64,000 bases of DNA from Lentzea sp. NBRC 102530 (GTDB lineage: Bacteria; Actinomycetota; Actinomycetes; Mycobacteriales; Pseudonocardiaceae): the NCBI RefSeq assembly GCF_030269365.1, contig NZ_BSTF01000015.1:62001-126000 (forward strand), read 5' to 3'. The notes under the pieces are model-generated. The model worked only from the letters and a program-made list of their open reading frames with translations. It made no database searches and was not told the DNA's origin. Below, piece after piece: positions 8,609-16,283 of this stretch. The stretch's first letter is position 1; each line of letters opens with the position of its first letter. A program made the translations under genes and the position numbers.

Positions 8609-9482
8609 TCCCGGACTGTAGGACGACTTCGGCCAGTTCCGTCAGCGATTTGCCCAAGGGCAGGTCCACCCGCAGCGACGCGTGCGCGTCGCCCCGCGTC
8701 TCACCCCGGTTGATGATCACGACCGGGATGCCGGCCGTCGCGGCGCGGCGCACGAACCTCAGCCCGGACATGACCGTGAGCGAGGACCCCAGGACGAGCA
8801 ACGACCGTGCGTTGTCCACGAGGTCGAAGCACTGCTCGACGCGCGGGCGTGGGACGTTCTCGCCGAAGAACACGACGTCCGGCTTGAGCACGCCGCCGCA
8901 CTCCTCGCACGGCACCACGCGGAAGTCGCGCACCTGGTGTTCGGGCAGGAAGACGTCGCCGTCCGGGTTGATCTCGTCCGTCGTGGCGTGGAAGTCCGGG
9001 TTGGCCTCGCGCAGGCGGCGGTCGAGGTCGAGCCGCGGGCTCAGCAGCCCGCAGTCCAGGCAGATCACCCGGTCGAGGCCGCCGTGGAGTTCGACCACGT
9101 CCGGCGAGCCCGCGGCCTGGTGCAGGCCGTCGACGTTCTGGGTGATGACGCCGGACAGCAGCGGCTCCAGCCTGCTGACGGCGTGGTGGCCCGCGTTCGG
9201 GTGCGCGCGGGCGATGGTGCGCCAGCCGACGTGGCTGCGCGCCCAGTAGCGCTGCCGGCCTGCCTCGCTGGTGGTGAACTCCTCGTAGGTCATCGGGGTG
9301 TGCTTGCGCAGGGACCCGCCCTCGCCGCGGTAGTCGGGGATGCCGGACTCGGTCGACAGGCCCGCGCCGCTGAGCACCAGCACCCCGCCCCGCGCGACGA
9401 TCGGCACGACGTCGGTGAGGGCGGTGGTGCGCGGCAGCGACGGGCCCGGGTTCGTCCAGCTCAGAGTGGGCCTTGTTCGCAC
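8586..9482 (-). CDS. Sir2-family NAD-dependent protein deacylase
   Basis: The 298-residue sirtuin shows GAGLSTESGIPDYRGEGG, ITQNVDGLHQAAG and the acceptor histidine in VELHGG. The four zinc cysteines are in CLDC and CEEC, and FGENVP lies in the C-terminal half. It removes acyl groups from lysines using NAD. The GTG at 9482 sits one base after the GH5 stop, and the 3' end overlaps the DUF4419 start, so the three genes look like one operon. About 25 residues precede the Rossmann core, so an internal start is possible. Confidence 0.93.
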   Translation of the reverse strand: MRTRPTLSWTNPGPSLPRTTALTDVVPIVARGGVLVLSGAGLSTESGIPDYRGEGGSLRKHTPMTYEEFTTSEAGRQRYWARSHVGWRTIARAHPNAGHHAVSRLEPLLSGVITQNVDGLHQAAGSPDVVELHGGLDRVICLDCGLLSPRLDLDRRLREANPDFHATTDEINPDGDVFLPEHQVRDFRVVPCEECGGVLKPDVVFFGENVPRPRVEQCFDLVDNARSLLVLGSSLTVMSGLRFVRRAATAGIPVVIINRGETRGDAHASLRVDLPLGKSLTELAEVVLQSGNGDLPGR

Positions 9483-9483
9483 T

Positions 9484-11181
9484 TCACCAGCTTACGTACC
9501 ACTGTCGAATCTCGGCCTCCGCCGCGGCGACGTTGCCGTTCGACGAGGCCGTGACCAGCGCGAACTGCCTTCCCTGACCTGCTCGCAGGAGCAGCCTGTC
9601 GCCGTCGACGGCAGAGGTCGCCGAACTGATCACCAGCGGCGAGCGCAACGACGCGGGCAGGTGGAGCTCGGTGGGCGCGGTGCCGCCGTTCGAGTCCCAG
9701 ACGATGACGGCGAACGGCGCGTTGCCGACGAGCGCGCGCACGTTCGGCAACGGGACCTGCTGCCAGGTCTGGTAGGCGCGGTCCTCGTAGGTGAACGCGA
9801 GCGTGGTGCCGGCGACCGCCTGCGGGTAGACGCGGTCGACGACGGCCCGGTCGACATTGAGCACGGGGTTGTCGTTCGCGTCGAGCTTCACGGCCGAGAA
9901 GTGCTCGTCGTTCATGGCGTCGCCGTCGGTCTTGACCTTGTTCGGGTTGTCGTTCATCAGCTCGCGATGACGGCCGTAGTTGGTGTCCCAGTGCCACTGG
10001 CTGCCCGAGACGACGCTGCCCTTGGGCGCCGACCACCACCGCGCACCCGGCGCCGTCGAGTCGAGCCCCTGGTAGATCGCCTTCAGCACGGACGGCGTCT
10101 TGTCGGACGTGAAACCCGAGACGGGGTGGCCGAACTCGGAGACGATCGCCGTGGTGCCGAGTGCCTTCGCGCGGTCGCGGATCGTCGTGAACGCCTGGGT
10201 GTACTGCCCGTCCGCGGCCTTGCCGGGCATCAGGACCCCGGACTGCGCCTTGCCGTCGTAGAAGTGCGCGTTGAACACGAACCGGTCGCCGAGCGTCGGG
10301 ACCAGCGTGAGCCCACCGGGTTCGGCGAAGAACTCGACGTTCTGGTTCCAGAACACCAACGGCTCCACGAACGCGGGCTTGGCGTTCCAGCCCGCCTCGT
10401 CCATCTCCTCCCGGAAGCGCTGGTAGAACGGCATCAGCAGATCGCGCTCCCACGTCTGCGAGGTCTGGCCCGCGTCGTACCTGCCGGCGTACGGCTCGTT
10501 CAGCGGGTCGACACCGACGACGAGCTTGAACTCGTTGGCGGGCAAGGCGTTCTTGACGTGTTTGAGCGCCTCGCCGGCCGCGTTGACGAACGAGTCCTGC
10601 ACCCCGTTCCTGTTGTGCCAGAAGTCGTAGGTGGCGGCGGTGACGGCGTTGTTGTTCTTCATGTTCTGGCCCCAGTGCACGCAGATCCCGCACGACTCCT
10701 TGGGGTATCCGCTCGCGGCCCACGCCGGGGCGCCGTCGCCGGTGTACCAACTGTCCTTGTTGAACAGGTGGCGCGAGTAGAGGTCCTGGTGGAAGTCCAG
10801 GTAGACGCGGATGCCCTCGTCGGTGAACTGGCGCAGCTGGGTCGTGACGCCCTGGAGGTAGGTGTGGTCGATCTGGCCCTTCCGGGGTTCGATCCAGGCC
10901 CAGGTGAGGAGGAACCTGACCGCGTTCGCGCCGGTCAGGTCCTTCATGGCTCGGGCCGATTTGCGCGCGTCACCGGTACTGGCGAACGGGAGGCCGCGGT
11001 ACTCGGCCAGTTTCGCGGTGCCGGAGACGTTGAAGCCCCGCAGGACCACCTCGCGGCCGTGTTCGTCTCGGAAGACCCCGTTTTCGACGCGCAGTTCGGT
11101 GCCGTCGAAGGATTCTGCCCGTGCTGGGGTGATGACCAGGGTGAGGAGGAAGAGGACCGTCAGGAGAACCGCTCGCCGCAT
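9484..11181 (-). CDS. Secreted glycoside hydrolase family 5 (endoglycoceramidase/cellulase-like)
   Basis: The 565-residue precursor has a strong signal peptide (MRRAVLLTVLFLLTLVITPARA) and a TIM-barrel GH5 domain. The acid/base glutamate is in VDPLNEPYAG near residue 227 and the nucleophile glutamate in IVSEFGHP near residue 348; FNAHFYDG and YLDFHQDLYS are further active-site strands. The DFHQD and DPLNEP forms resemble endoglycosylceramidases more than plain cellulases, so glycolipids are a possible substrate. A small beta-rich C-terminal domain follows. The ATG at 11181 gives a better signal peptide and ribosome site than the one at 11217. Confidence 0.88.
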   Translation of the reverse strand: MRRAVLLTVLFLLTLVITPARAESFDGTELRVENGVFRDEHGREVVLRGFNVSGTAKLAEYRGLPFASTGDARKSARAMKDLTGANAVRFLLTWAWIEPRKGQIDHTYLQGVTTQLRQFTDEGIRVYLDFHQDLYSRHLFNKDSWYTGDGAPAWAASGYPKESCGICVHWGQNMKNNNAVTAATYDFWHNRNGVQDSFVNAAGEALKHVKNALPANEFKLVVGVDPLNEPYAGRYDAGQTSQTWERDLLMPFYQRFREEMDEAGWNAKPAFVEPLVFWNQNVEFFAEPGGLTLVPTLGDRFVFNAHFYDGKAQSGVLMPGKAADGQYTQAFTTIRDRAKALGTTAIVSEFGHPVSGFTSDKTPSVLKAIYQGLDSTAPGARWWSAPKGSVVSGSQWHWDTNYGRHRELMNDNPNKVKTDGDAMNDEHFSAVKLDANDNPVLNVDRAVVDRVYPQAVAGTTLAFTYEDRAYQTWQQVPLPNVRALVGNAPFAVIVWDSNGGTAPTELHLPASLRSPLVISSATSAVDGDRLLLRAGQGRQFALVTASSNGNVAAAEAEIRQWYVSW

Positions 11182-11217
11182 CGCCGCCGCCTTTGGGAAC
11201 GTGAACGAGATTCGCAT

Positions 11218-11519
11218 TGCACCGTAGCCGGTCGGGCGGCGTCGCGGCTAGAGTTCCAGCGCGGTCGGGCAGGCCTGGACGAGCTCGGGTTTCGGCATCG
11301 CCGCTGCGCGACGACAGGGATGGGGCCTGACTTCGGAGCCCTTGCGAGGCGCTGGCCGGACCGGAAGGGCCGGGCTGGACAGCGCCCGGCCGACCCCCGC
11401 GAGGGGCAGCGCCTCGCGCTTGCCGTTGCCCTGACGGGCTCGGCTGCGCCGTCGCGCTGCGTGCGCCCGATGCCCCAGAGCCCTGCCGCCCCAGCCCCTT
11501 CCGTCCGTCCTTCGCGCGG
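11218..11519. repeat. Non-coding interval rich in short inverted repeats
   Basis: About 300 bases separate the beta-lactamase stop from the GH5 gene. No frame here has a recognisable product. The interval contains several facing short repeats (GAGGCGCT near 11345 with AGCGCCTC near 11407, and GGCCGGAC with neighbouring GGCCGGGC). It looks more like a structured or dispersed intergenic repeat than a gene. Copy number elsewhere in the genome cannot be judged from this window. Confidence 0.4.
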
Positions 11520-12401
11520 TCAGCTGAACGTCGCCGCCACCAGTTCGGCCGTCTTGGCGAGCAGCGGCTCGTCGGCCGCGCCCGTCGGCTCGTCCTTGCG
11601 GGTCGACAGCACGGCGATCACGATCGGCGCGCGGCCCGGCGGGAACGCGATGCCGACGTCGTTGGTGGTGCCGTAGCTGCCGGTGCCGGTCTTGTCGCCC
11701 CAGCGCCACGCCGACGGCAGGCCCGCGCGGATCCGGTTGCCGCCCGTGGTGTTGGCCAGCAGCCACTTCGTGAGCTGCTCGGAGTCGTTCGAGTTGAGGG
11801 CGTGGCCGAGGGTGAGGCGCGCGTAGCTCTGGCCGATGGCGCGCGGCGAGGTGGTGTCGGTGATGCGGCCCGGCTCCGCCGAGTTGAGCTCCGGTTCCCA
11901 GCGGTCGAGGCGGGTGACCGGGTCGCCGATGCTGCGGCTGAAGCGGCTGATCGCGGTGGGGCCGCCCAGTTCCCTGAGCAGGAGGTTGGCGGCGCAGTTG
12001 TCGCTGTAGGTGATGGTGGCCTCGCACAGGGCCTTGACGGTCATGCCGTTCGCGAGGTTCTCGGGCTTGCCCGTGATCGGGCCGTGGCCCGACTTGTCCA
12101 CATCGGACCGGGTGTAGGTGATCACCTTGCCCAGCAGCGTTCCGTCGCGGTCCTTGCGCAGGACCGCGGCGGCCGCGATGGTCTTGAAGGTCGAGCACAG
12201 CGGGAAGAGTTCGTCGGCCCGGTGCAGGACCGTGCGACCGGTGCCGGTGTCCGTCGCGAACACTCCGAGGCGCGCGTGGTGCTGCTTCTCCAGGTCGCGC
12301 AGTCTGCCGGTGACCGTCGAGGCCTGCGCCGTGGCGGGCACCGTCACCGCCAGGGCCGCCCCCGCTCCCCACGTCAGCACGGCACGTCGGTTAACGCTCA
12401 A
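11520..12401 (-). CDS. Class A beta-lactamase, probably Tat-exported
   Basis: The 293-residue protein has every class A motif: STFK near residue 70, SDN near 132, EPELN (E166-x-x-L-N type) near 171 and KTG near 236. The N-terminus NRRAVLTWGAGAALAV has twin arginines and a weak hydrophobic stretch, suggesting Tat export. It hydrolyses beta-lactams in the periplasmic or extracellular space. The TTG at 12401 retains the twin arginines. A 9-base inverted repeat folds against its ribosome site (see the regulatory entry). No LysR-type AmpR regulator is adjacent. Confidence 0.93.
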   Translation of the reverse strand: MSVNRRAVLTWGAGAALAVTVPATAQASTVTGRLRDLEKQHHARLGVFATDTGTGRTVLHRADELFPLCSTFKTIAAAAVLRKDRDGTLLGKVITYTRSDVDKSGHGPITGKPENLANGMTVKALCEATITYSDNCAANLLLRELGGPTAISRFSRSIGDPVTRLDRWEPELNSAEPGRITDTTSPRAIGQSYARLTLGHALNSNDSEQLTKWLLANTTGGNRIRAGLPSAWRWGDKTGTGSYGTTNDVGIAFPPGRAPIVIAVLSTRKDEPTGAADEPLLAKTAELVAATFS

Positions 12402-12446
12402 CGTCCTGTCCCCTCACTCCGGAAACCTCTCCCACCTGACAGGACG
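12402..12446 (-). promoter_or_regulatory. Leader hairpin abutting the beta-lactamase start
   Basis: In the mRNA, CGTCCTGTC (12438-12446) can pair perfectly with GACAGGACG (12402-12410), which directly precedes the TTG start and overlaps the purine-rich ribosome site. The loop of 27 bases holds two more GGAG-like stretches. It may hide the ribosome site or be a protein-binding inverted repeat. Confidence 0.45.
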
Positions 12447-12466
12447 CACGGGAGATCAACTGGTTG

Positions 12467-13297
12467 TCACCCGATCCGGCGCCAGCACGCGAGGTAGGTG
12501 AGCGCGGCGATCAGCGAGCCCGCCGACGCGAGCATGCAGGCGCCGAGGTAGATGACCCACTCGTCGGCGTTCAGGCCCTCGCGGGCCAGCGGGAAGACCC
12601 ACAGGACCAGGCCGAGGGCCAGGGTCGCGGCGGCCGCGAACGACCAGAACACCACCAGCACGACGCGTCCGATGCGGCGCGGGCCGGTGTACGGCTGCAG
12701 GGATCCCCTGCGCTGCAACCACCACGCGGCCAGCGCGGCGACGGCCAGTGCGATGCCGTCGGCGGCGAGGGTGTCGCTCAGGCGGTGCCACTTCGCGGTG
12801 AGCGTGTACTGGCCGATCGCCGTCGCCCACGGCAGCACGAAGAACAGCACGACGCCGCGCCACTTCCACGGCACCACGATGATCGCCGCGAACAGCACGG
12901 TCATCGCGATCGTCGTGTGTCCACTCGGGAGACTGTTGTGCGCGTAGTCGCCGGTGACCTCGACCAGGTGCGGGCGCGGCAGGACGAACCGCTTGAGCGC
13001 CTGCACGACCAGCTGGCCCGCGACGATCACGCCGACGGCCGCGACGGTGAGGTCCCAGCGCTTTCTGAGCACACCGATCAACGCCACGACGACCACCGCC
13101 GCGGCCAGCGAGTAGATCGTGATCTGGCCGAGGGCCTGCCAGGCGGCGTCGGCCTCGTCGACGTTGTCCTGGTCGGCGCCGCGCAGGGCCGCGTTCTCGA
13201 TGGTCTGGCCGGCTCGGGTCAGCACGGCGAGGACGTACACGATCGCCGCGAAGACGAAGCCGGACGCCGCGACCACGGGCCACCGTCGGAGGTTCAC
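12467..13297 (-). CDS. PAP2-superfamily membrane phosphatase with atypical motif 3
   Basis: The 276-residue protein has about six membrane helices and the PAP2 signatures KRFVLPRP and PSGHTTIAM (catalytic first histidine). Motif 3, normally SRx5HxxxD, reads YTLTAKWHRLSD: the histidine and aspartate remain, but the serine-arginine pair is replaced by tyrosine-threonine. It probably acts on lipid phosphates at the membrane face if active. A GTG at 13297 is used. It follows the TetR gene on the same strand, 20 bases downstream, and may be its cotranscribed target. Confidence 0.8.
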   Translation of the reverse strand: MNLRRWPVVAASGFVFAAIVYVLAVLTRAGQTIENAALRGADQDNVDEADAAWQALGQITIYSLAAAVVVVALIGVLRKRWDLTVAAVGVIVAGQLVVQALKRFVLPRPHLVEVTGDYAHNSLPSGHTTIAMTVLFAAIIVVPWKWRGVVLFFVLPWATAIGQYTLTAKWHRLSDTLAADGIALAVAALAAWWLQRRGSLQPYTGPRRIGRVVLVVFWSFAAAATLALGLVLWVFPLAREGLNADEWVIYLGACMLASAGSLIAALTYLACWRRIG

Positions 13298-13317
13298 GCC
13301 ACGTGAGTCTGCCGCTG

Positions 13318-13983
13318 TCAGGCCTGACGCGCAGTGCGAAGATCAATGCGCGCCAGCACGGCCGTGATCGCGAGGTCCACCGTGTACTCGAACTCGGCGG
13401 CGCGGTCGAACTCGGCGAGGTGCGGCGCGGTCGTGGCGATCGCGGGGAGCCCGGCGGCTTGGAGCGCCTCCAAGCGTTCGCCGTCGTCTCCCCCGAACGT
13501 GGGCGCGGCGGACACCTCGCGCAGCAACGTGCCGATCAACGTGGCCAGCAGCATCCGCAGCAGGTGCACGGCCTCCTCGGGGTCCGCTCCCGCCGCGAGC
13601 AGCACGGTCAGCACGGCATCGACGGGCGCGAGGCCCTCCAGTGACGACAGCTGCCGGGTGAGCACGAGCGGCGCGGCTCCCGGATGGGCCAGCGCGCGGT
13701 CGCGGAAGGCGTGCGCGACGGCGTGCAGGTCGTGCCGCGCGTCCCCGGTCGGCGCCGGCAGGACCAGGCCGCCCAGCAGCTGTTCGGCGACGGCGTCGAG
13801 CAGTCCGTCCTTGCCGTCGACGTGGTTGTAAAGGCTCTTCGCGTCCACCCCGAGCCGCCGCGCGACCGACCGCATGCCGACGGCCGCCACCCCTTCGTCG
13901 CCGATGACCTGCAACGTCGCCGCGACGATCGACTCGCGGGACAGCAGCGGGGTGCGCGGACGGCCGCGACGGGTGTCAGTCAC
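13318..13983 (-). CDS. TetR-family regulator (TetR_C-like ligand domain)
   Basis: The 221-residue protein has an N-terminal helix-turn-helix (VGMRSVARRLGVDAKSLYNH) and an all-helical C-terminal domain like that of TetR itself. A GTG at 13983 gives VTDTRRGRPRT, the basic arm common in this group. It is divergent from the metallo-hydrolase/SnoaL operon, and two copies of the palindrome CCCACACCGTGGGT lie between them, so it probably represses itself and that operon. The inducer is unknown. Confidence 0.9.
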   Translation of the reverse strand: MTDTRRGRPRTPLLSRESIVAATLQVIGDEGVAAVGMRSVARRLGVDAKSLYNHVDGKDGLLDAVAEQLLGGLVLPAPTGDARHDLHAVAHAFRDRALAHPGAAPLVLTRQLSSLEGLAPVDAVLTVLLAAGADPEEAVHLLRMLLATLIGTLLREVSAAPTFGGDDGERLEALQAAGLPAIATTAPHLAEFDRAAEFEYTVDLAITAVLARIDLRTARQA

Positions 13984-14006
13984 CTGGCCATTGTGCCTTG
14001 CGGATG

Positions 14007-14045
14007 CCCACACCGTGGGTTTACGGTTTAACCCACACCGTGGGT
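14007..14045. promoter_or_regulatory. Tandem operator for the divergent TetR gene
   Basis: The 14-mer CCCACACCGTGGGT occurs twice (14007-14020 and 14032-14045), 25 bases apart. Each copy has CCCAC/GTGGG arms. The pair fills the space between the TetR start and the ribosome site of the hydrolase gene, the expected place for a repressor. Confidence 0.75.
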
Positions 14046-14057
14046 ATTGGAGGGGCG

Positions 14058-15107
14058 ATGCGCTTTCCGTGGGGAACCGCGGCCGATCTGCCGACGATCG
14101 GCACCGAGATCGACACGCTCGCGGCGATGGACGTCGAGGGCGGTCCCGGCGCACGGCTGCGCGTGGCCCGCGAGCGCGGCCTGGCGTTCCGCCGGGAGTT
14201 CGCCACGACCGGCACGCCCGCGAGCATCGTCACGCGCGACCTGGTGACGTTGCCGTACCCGACGCGGTTCGGGCTGTTCCGGGCCTCGCGGGCGATCGCG
14301 CCGTTCCTGTCGATCACCAACCGCATGCTGGTGATCCGCTGGGACGACAAGGTGCTGCTGTTCGAGCCGAGCGACCACGAGCACGGCCGCTACACGCCGT
14401 ACTTCGAGGACCTGTCCGACCGCACGCCGGACGTGGTGGAACGCCGCATGGTCAAGGTCCACGGCACCGTGCCCGACCACCTCGCGGCGCTCGGCATCGC
14501 GGTGGAGGACGTCGACTACCTGATGTTCGACCACCTGCACACGCAGGACCTGCGCCGCTGGATCGGCACGTCGAGCACGCCCGCGTTGTTCCCCAACGCC
14601 AAGGTGATCGTGCAGCGCGACGAACTGATGGCCATGGCCGACCTCCACCCGTTGCAGAAGCCCTGGTACCAGCCGGCGACCTACGCGGACGTGCCGCCGG
14701 AGGCGTTCCTGCCCGTCGACGGCTCGGTCGTGCTCGGCCCCGGCGTCGCCGTGATCAAGACGCCGGGCCACGTGTTCGGCAACCAGAGCCTCGTCGTCCA
14801 CACCTCCACCGGCATCTGGGTGAGCAGCGAGAACGTGATCGCCGCCGAAGCCCTGACCCCGGAACACTCCCGCCTGCCCGGCCTCGCTCCCTGGTCACGG
14901 CGCTGGCAGCAGGAGGTCGTGCTGAACGCCAACACCGTCGAGACCACGGCCGACCAGTACAACTCGATCGTGCTGGAGAAGACCATCGCCGACCGCAGCA
15001 CGCGCGACCCGCGGTTCCTCCAGTTCTTCCCGTCCAGCGAACTCACCGGCGCCTGGACGAACCCCGGCACCAGGCCCACCTTCACCCACGGCCAGATCGT
15101 CCACTGA
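14058..15107 (+). CDS. Metallo-beta-lactamase-fold hydrolase
   Basis: The 349-residue protein shows MFDHLHTQD (HxHxxD-like metal motif) near residue 159 and KTPGHVFGNQSL with a further metal histidine near 238, so a metal-dependent hydrolase fold is likely. The ATG at 14058 follows a GGAGGGGC site. It is the first gene of an operon with the SnoaL-like gene 10 bases downstream and is divergent from TetR. The pairing suggests handling of a small hydrophobic substrate, perhaps one that induces TetR. No specific substrate can be named. Confidence 0.75.
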   Translation: MRFPWGTAADLPTIGTEIDTLAAMDVEGGPGARLRVARERGLAFRREFATTGTPASIVTRDLVTLPYPTRFGLFRASRAIAPFLSITNRMLVIRWDDKVLLFEPSDHEHGRYTPYFEDLSDRTPDVVERRMVKVHGTVPDHLAALGIAVEDVDYLMFDHLHTQDLRRWIGTSSTPALFPNAKVIVQRDELMAMADLHPLQKPWYQPATYADVPPEAFLPVDGSVVLGPGVAVIKTPGHVFGNQSLVVHTSTGIWVSSENVIAAEALTPEHSRLPGLAPWSRRWQQEVVLNANTVETTADQYNSIVLEKTIADRSTRDPRFLQFFPSSELTGAWTNPGTRPTFTHGQIVH

Positions 15108-15117
15108 GGAGCGTCCG

Positions 15118-15681
15118 ATGACGTCGCGTTTCGTCCTGCCCCCGGAAGAAGCCCTGCGAGCCCGCGAGAAGCTCGTCCTGGACCACTTCCGCGACGAGGT
15201 GGCCCACGACTGGGACGCCACCCTGTCGACGTTCCCGCACCCCCACTACGAGGTCATCGCGCAGATGGTCGTCCACGACGGCGACGACGCGGTGCGCCAG
15301 TACTACACCGACACCCGCGTCGCGTTCCCCGACCAGCACCACGAGCTGATCTCGTTCCGGCACAGCGTCGACGCCGTGATCGTCGAGTTCTGGCTCCTCG
15401 GCACCCACCTCGGCCCGTTGGGCAAGATCCCGGCCACGGGAGGCAAGCACCGCACGCGGATGAACGCGTACTTCATCTTCGACGCCGACGAGAACCTCGT
15501 GACCGAGCGGATCTACTTCGACCAGCTGTCGGTGCTCAAGCAGGTGATCGGCGGGATCGACCGGAAGAAGCCGAGTGGCCTCGCCAAGCTGCTGCGGGTG
15601 GTGCGCGGGATGCTCGCGATGTCGGGCAGTCAGCCGGACCCGCGCCTGACCGAGACCACGCCGCCGGACCTGGACGACTAG
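15118..15681 (+). CDS. SnoaL/NTF2-like ester cyclase-type protein
   Basis: The 187-residue protein has an alpha+beta barrel profile: an N-terminal helix (EEALRAREKLVLDHFRDEV), then YYTDTRVAFPDQHHEL and IYFDQLSVLKQV. This matches SnoaL-like polyketide cyclases and related NTF2-fold enzymes. The long basic C-terminal tail is unusual. It follows the metallo-hydrolase by 10 bases with a GAGGAG site, so it is cotranscribed. It overlaps the stop of the convergent response regulator by four bases. Confidence 0.75.
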   Translation: MTSRFVLPPEEALRAREKLVLDHFRDEVAHDWDATLSTFPHPHYEVIAQMVVHDGDDAVRQYYTDTRVAFPDQHHELISFRHSVDAVIVEFWLLGTHLGPLGKIPATGGKHRTRMNAYFIFDADENLVTERIYFDQLSVLKQVIGGIDRKKPSGLAKLLRVVRGMLAMSGSQPDPRLTETTPPDLDD

Positions 15682-16283
15682 ATCCGGATCAGCTTGCGTT
15701 CCACGGCGGTCGTCACGGCCGCCGTGCGCGTCTCCACGCCGAGCTTCGTGAAGATCCGCACCAGGTGGGTCTTCACGGTGGCCTCGCTGATGAACAACGC
15801 CTTCGCGATCTCCCGGTTCGACAGGCCGCGGGCGAGGTGCTCGAGGATCTGCACCTCGCGCTTGCTGAGCTTCGGGGCGGGGCCGCGGACCTGGCGCAGC
15901 AGGCGTTGCGCGATGTCCGGGGACAGCACGGTCTGGCCGGTCGAGGCCGTGCGGACGGCCTCGGCGAGTTCCTCGGGCGCGCAGTCCTTGAGCAGGTAGC
16001 CGATGGCGCCTGCCTCGACGGCGCGGACGATGTCGGCGTCCGAGTCGTAGGTGGTGAGGACGACCACCTGCGGGGGTTCGGGCAGCGCGCGGATGCGGCG
16101 GGTGGCTTCCACGCCGTCGATCCCCTTGCCCAGCTGGAGATCCATCAGGACGACGTCCACCGTGGACGCCAGCTCCACGGACCGCTCTCCGGTGGGGGCC
16201 TCGATCACCTCGAAGTCGCGGGACAGCAGGCCCACGAGACCGAACCTGACGACCGGGTGGTCGTCCACCACCAGGACTCTCAC
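15678..16283 (-). CDS. NarL/LuxR-family response regulator (SenR-like)
   Basis: The 201-residue protein has an N-terminal receiver domain (VRVLVVDDHP, phosphoacceptor D in VVLMDLQLG, conserved K in YLLKDCAPEEL). A C-terminal LuxR helix-turn-helix follows (LSNREIAKALFISEATVKTH). It should bind DNA when phosphorylated by the histidine kinase directly upstream, with which it overlaps by four bases (GTGA). With the HbpS-like gene beyond the kinase, the arrangement resembles the SenS-SenR-HbpS system of Streptomyces. Confidence 0.93.
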   Translation of the reverse strand: MRVLVVDDHPVVRFGLVGLLSRDFEVIEAPTGERSVELASTVDVVLMDLQLGKGIDGVEATRRIRALPEPPQVVVLTTYDSDADIVRAVEAGAIGYLLKDCAPEELAEAVRTASTGQTVLSPDIAQRLLRQVRGPAPKLSKREVQILEHLARGLSNREIAKALFISEATVKTHLVRIFTKLGVETRTAAVTTAVERKLIRI

